The notes below the pieces were generated by a model that saw only the letters and a program-made list of their open reading frames with translations, was not told the origin of the DNA and ran no database searches. Shown piece after piece: positions 63,156 through 64,000 of a stretch of DNA of 64,000 bases. How positions within the stretch are numbered: position 1 is the stretch's first letter; the number at the start of each line of letters is the position of its first letter. The stretch comes from Acanthornis magna (lineage: Eukaryota; Chordata; Aves; Passeriformes; Acanthizidae), in the NCBI GenBank assembly GCA_036785705.1, contig JAWUZG010000354.1, positions 248,001 to 312,000 of the forward strand. The letters run 5' to 3'. The position numbers were made by a program, and so were the translations under genes.

Positions 63156-64000
63156 AGAGTGAATGAATGGAAGATAAGGAATGATCCACTTCACATCTAA
63201 ATACTCTCTTGGTGGAATTCCCAGGGAAGGGAGAAAGCATGGGGAAACCATGGAGAAAGTTAAGTCAAGAGCCCAAAGTGTCAGCACAAGCAAGACCTGA
63301 AGCGGTTCATGTAGCCACCTCCGAAAGTATCAGGGCCTGGGCATAGCACCAAAAATGGAAAATCAAATAATGCAATGAAATAAAAATTATTTACTACTTT
63401 TTTTTCTTCTGTGGATGCAGAGACACATAAAGCAAAGAAATCTACATTAAAAATAAGGCTAATTGATTTGTGAGAGGTGAGAAAATAAAAATCAAACCAA
63501 AAATAGAATCAGACTTCAGTACCCTGACCGCTTTTACACTGAAATACACAGAAAAAACTTGGCAGACAGAGCTACTATGGTTTCCTCAGGATCGCTGAGG
63601 GACCTGGCAAACCTGCAGGAATATCACCAGGACAGGTTGTCCTTGACAGTTAGCAGGCATAGTGATTCAGCTCAGACTGTCAATTAAAATCTTTATATCA
63701 CGTTTTCTATCATCATAGCAGCAGGCCAGAATTGATATCCAACATTTAAGACTGAAGAAATGGTTTTAATTATTCTGAATGAACAGAGAGATTCAGTTTA
63801 CAAAAGAATTAGTAAAAACCTTCAAAGAGAAAACTGGGGGAGGAAAAGAGATGGAAAAGGCACTATTAAACTTTAGCTTGCTCACTACCTTTTTTGGATT
63901 TGGAAATATATATCATATAATGTCATTCTATGGAAATATTTCAGTAAGCTGTTCTTATATGCTGATACTACATCTAGGACATTTTGGGAGCTATTTAGTG
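63156..64000. other. Non-coding sequence, no gene recognised
   Basis: A/T-rich sequence to the window edge. Nothing is recognised. Confidence 0.55.

Noticed and set aside
1..64000. Bacterial-type systems, CRISPR arrays, tRNA/rRNA genes, endogenous retroviral genes
   Set aside because: None of the expected signatures (regular repeat-spacer arrays, cloverleaf A/B boxes, gag/pol/env motifs, paired LTRs) was seen. The composition and CR1 content indicate bird nuclear DNA.

Overview
This window is vertebrate nuclear DNA and almost certainly comes from a bird. It is A/T-rich and non-coding in character. Its only recognisable interspersed repeats are CR1-family LINE fragments, several of which end in the CR1 3' tail (…GGACT-aatgatc…TTCCAAC…ATTCTATGATTCT). 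There is no Alu, B1 or L1 and no bacterial operon structure. The abundance of CR1 points to a bird. A passerine is plausible but not proven from the sequence.

Layout. Positions 1-12,000 are intron-like or intergenic sequence with a 35-bp tandem duplication near 1.2 kb, microsatellites and a few weak exon candidates. At 12.07-12.35 kb there is a small cysteine-rich open frame built on four in-register 21-bp repeats. It lies just upstream of the largest repeat, a degraded CR1 of about 1.35 kb (12.6-13.95 kb). A second, older CR1 fragment lies at 17.13-17.57 kb. From 18 to 27 kb the sequence is A/T-rich, with an ATGCAT repeat holding a perfect palindromic POU-dimer (MORE-type) site at 21.1 kb and an ATT microsatellite at 26.5 kb. 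At 27.2-27.6 kb a 13-G run precedes the one clearly CpG-rich patch. From 27.7 to 64 kb the sequence is mostly featureless non-coding DNA with scattered old CR1 pieces (34.2, 35.5, 41.3-42.05, 45.1, 53.3, 62.6 and 63.1 kb), slightly GC-richer ORF-dense patches (44.6-45.0 and 50.6-51.7 kb) and short tandem duplications.

Genes. I recognise no complete gene and no protein family apart from the CR1 reverse transcriptase. The best coding candidate is a 114-bp internal exon on the + strand at 61,866-61,979, with a strong 3' splice site, an acceptable 5' splice site and a protein-like translation. Three upstream + strand segments (5,770-5,822; 9,247-9,324; 25,129-25,234) have reading phases that would join to it in order, so the window may lie within a long-intron gene on the + strand. 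Two of those have weak 5' splice sites, so this is a hypothesis. On the - strand, 40,087-40,243 (inside a 91-codon open frame) and 60,526-60,660 also look like exons or old pseudogene pieces. I could not name any of these proteins.

Most of the other open frames of 60-160 codons look like chance. They overlap each other on both strands in the GC-richer patches and have no family resemblance that I can see. I found no tRNA, rRNA, CRISPR, prophage or retroviral gene.
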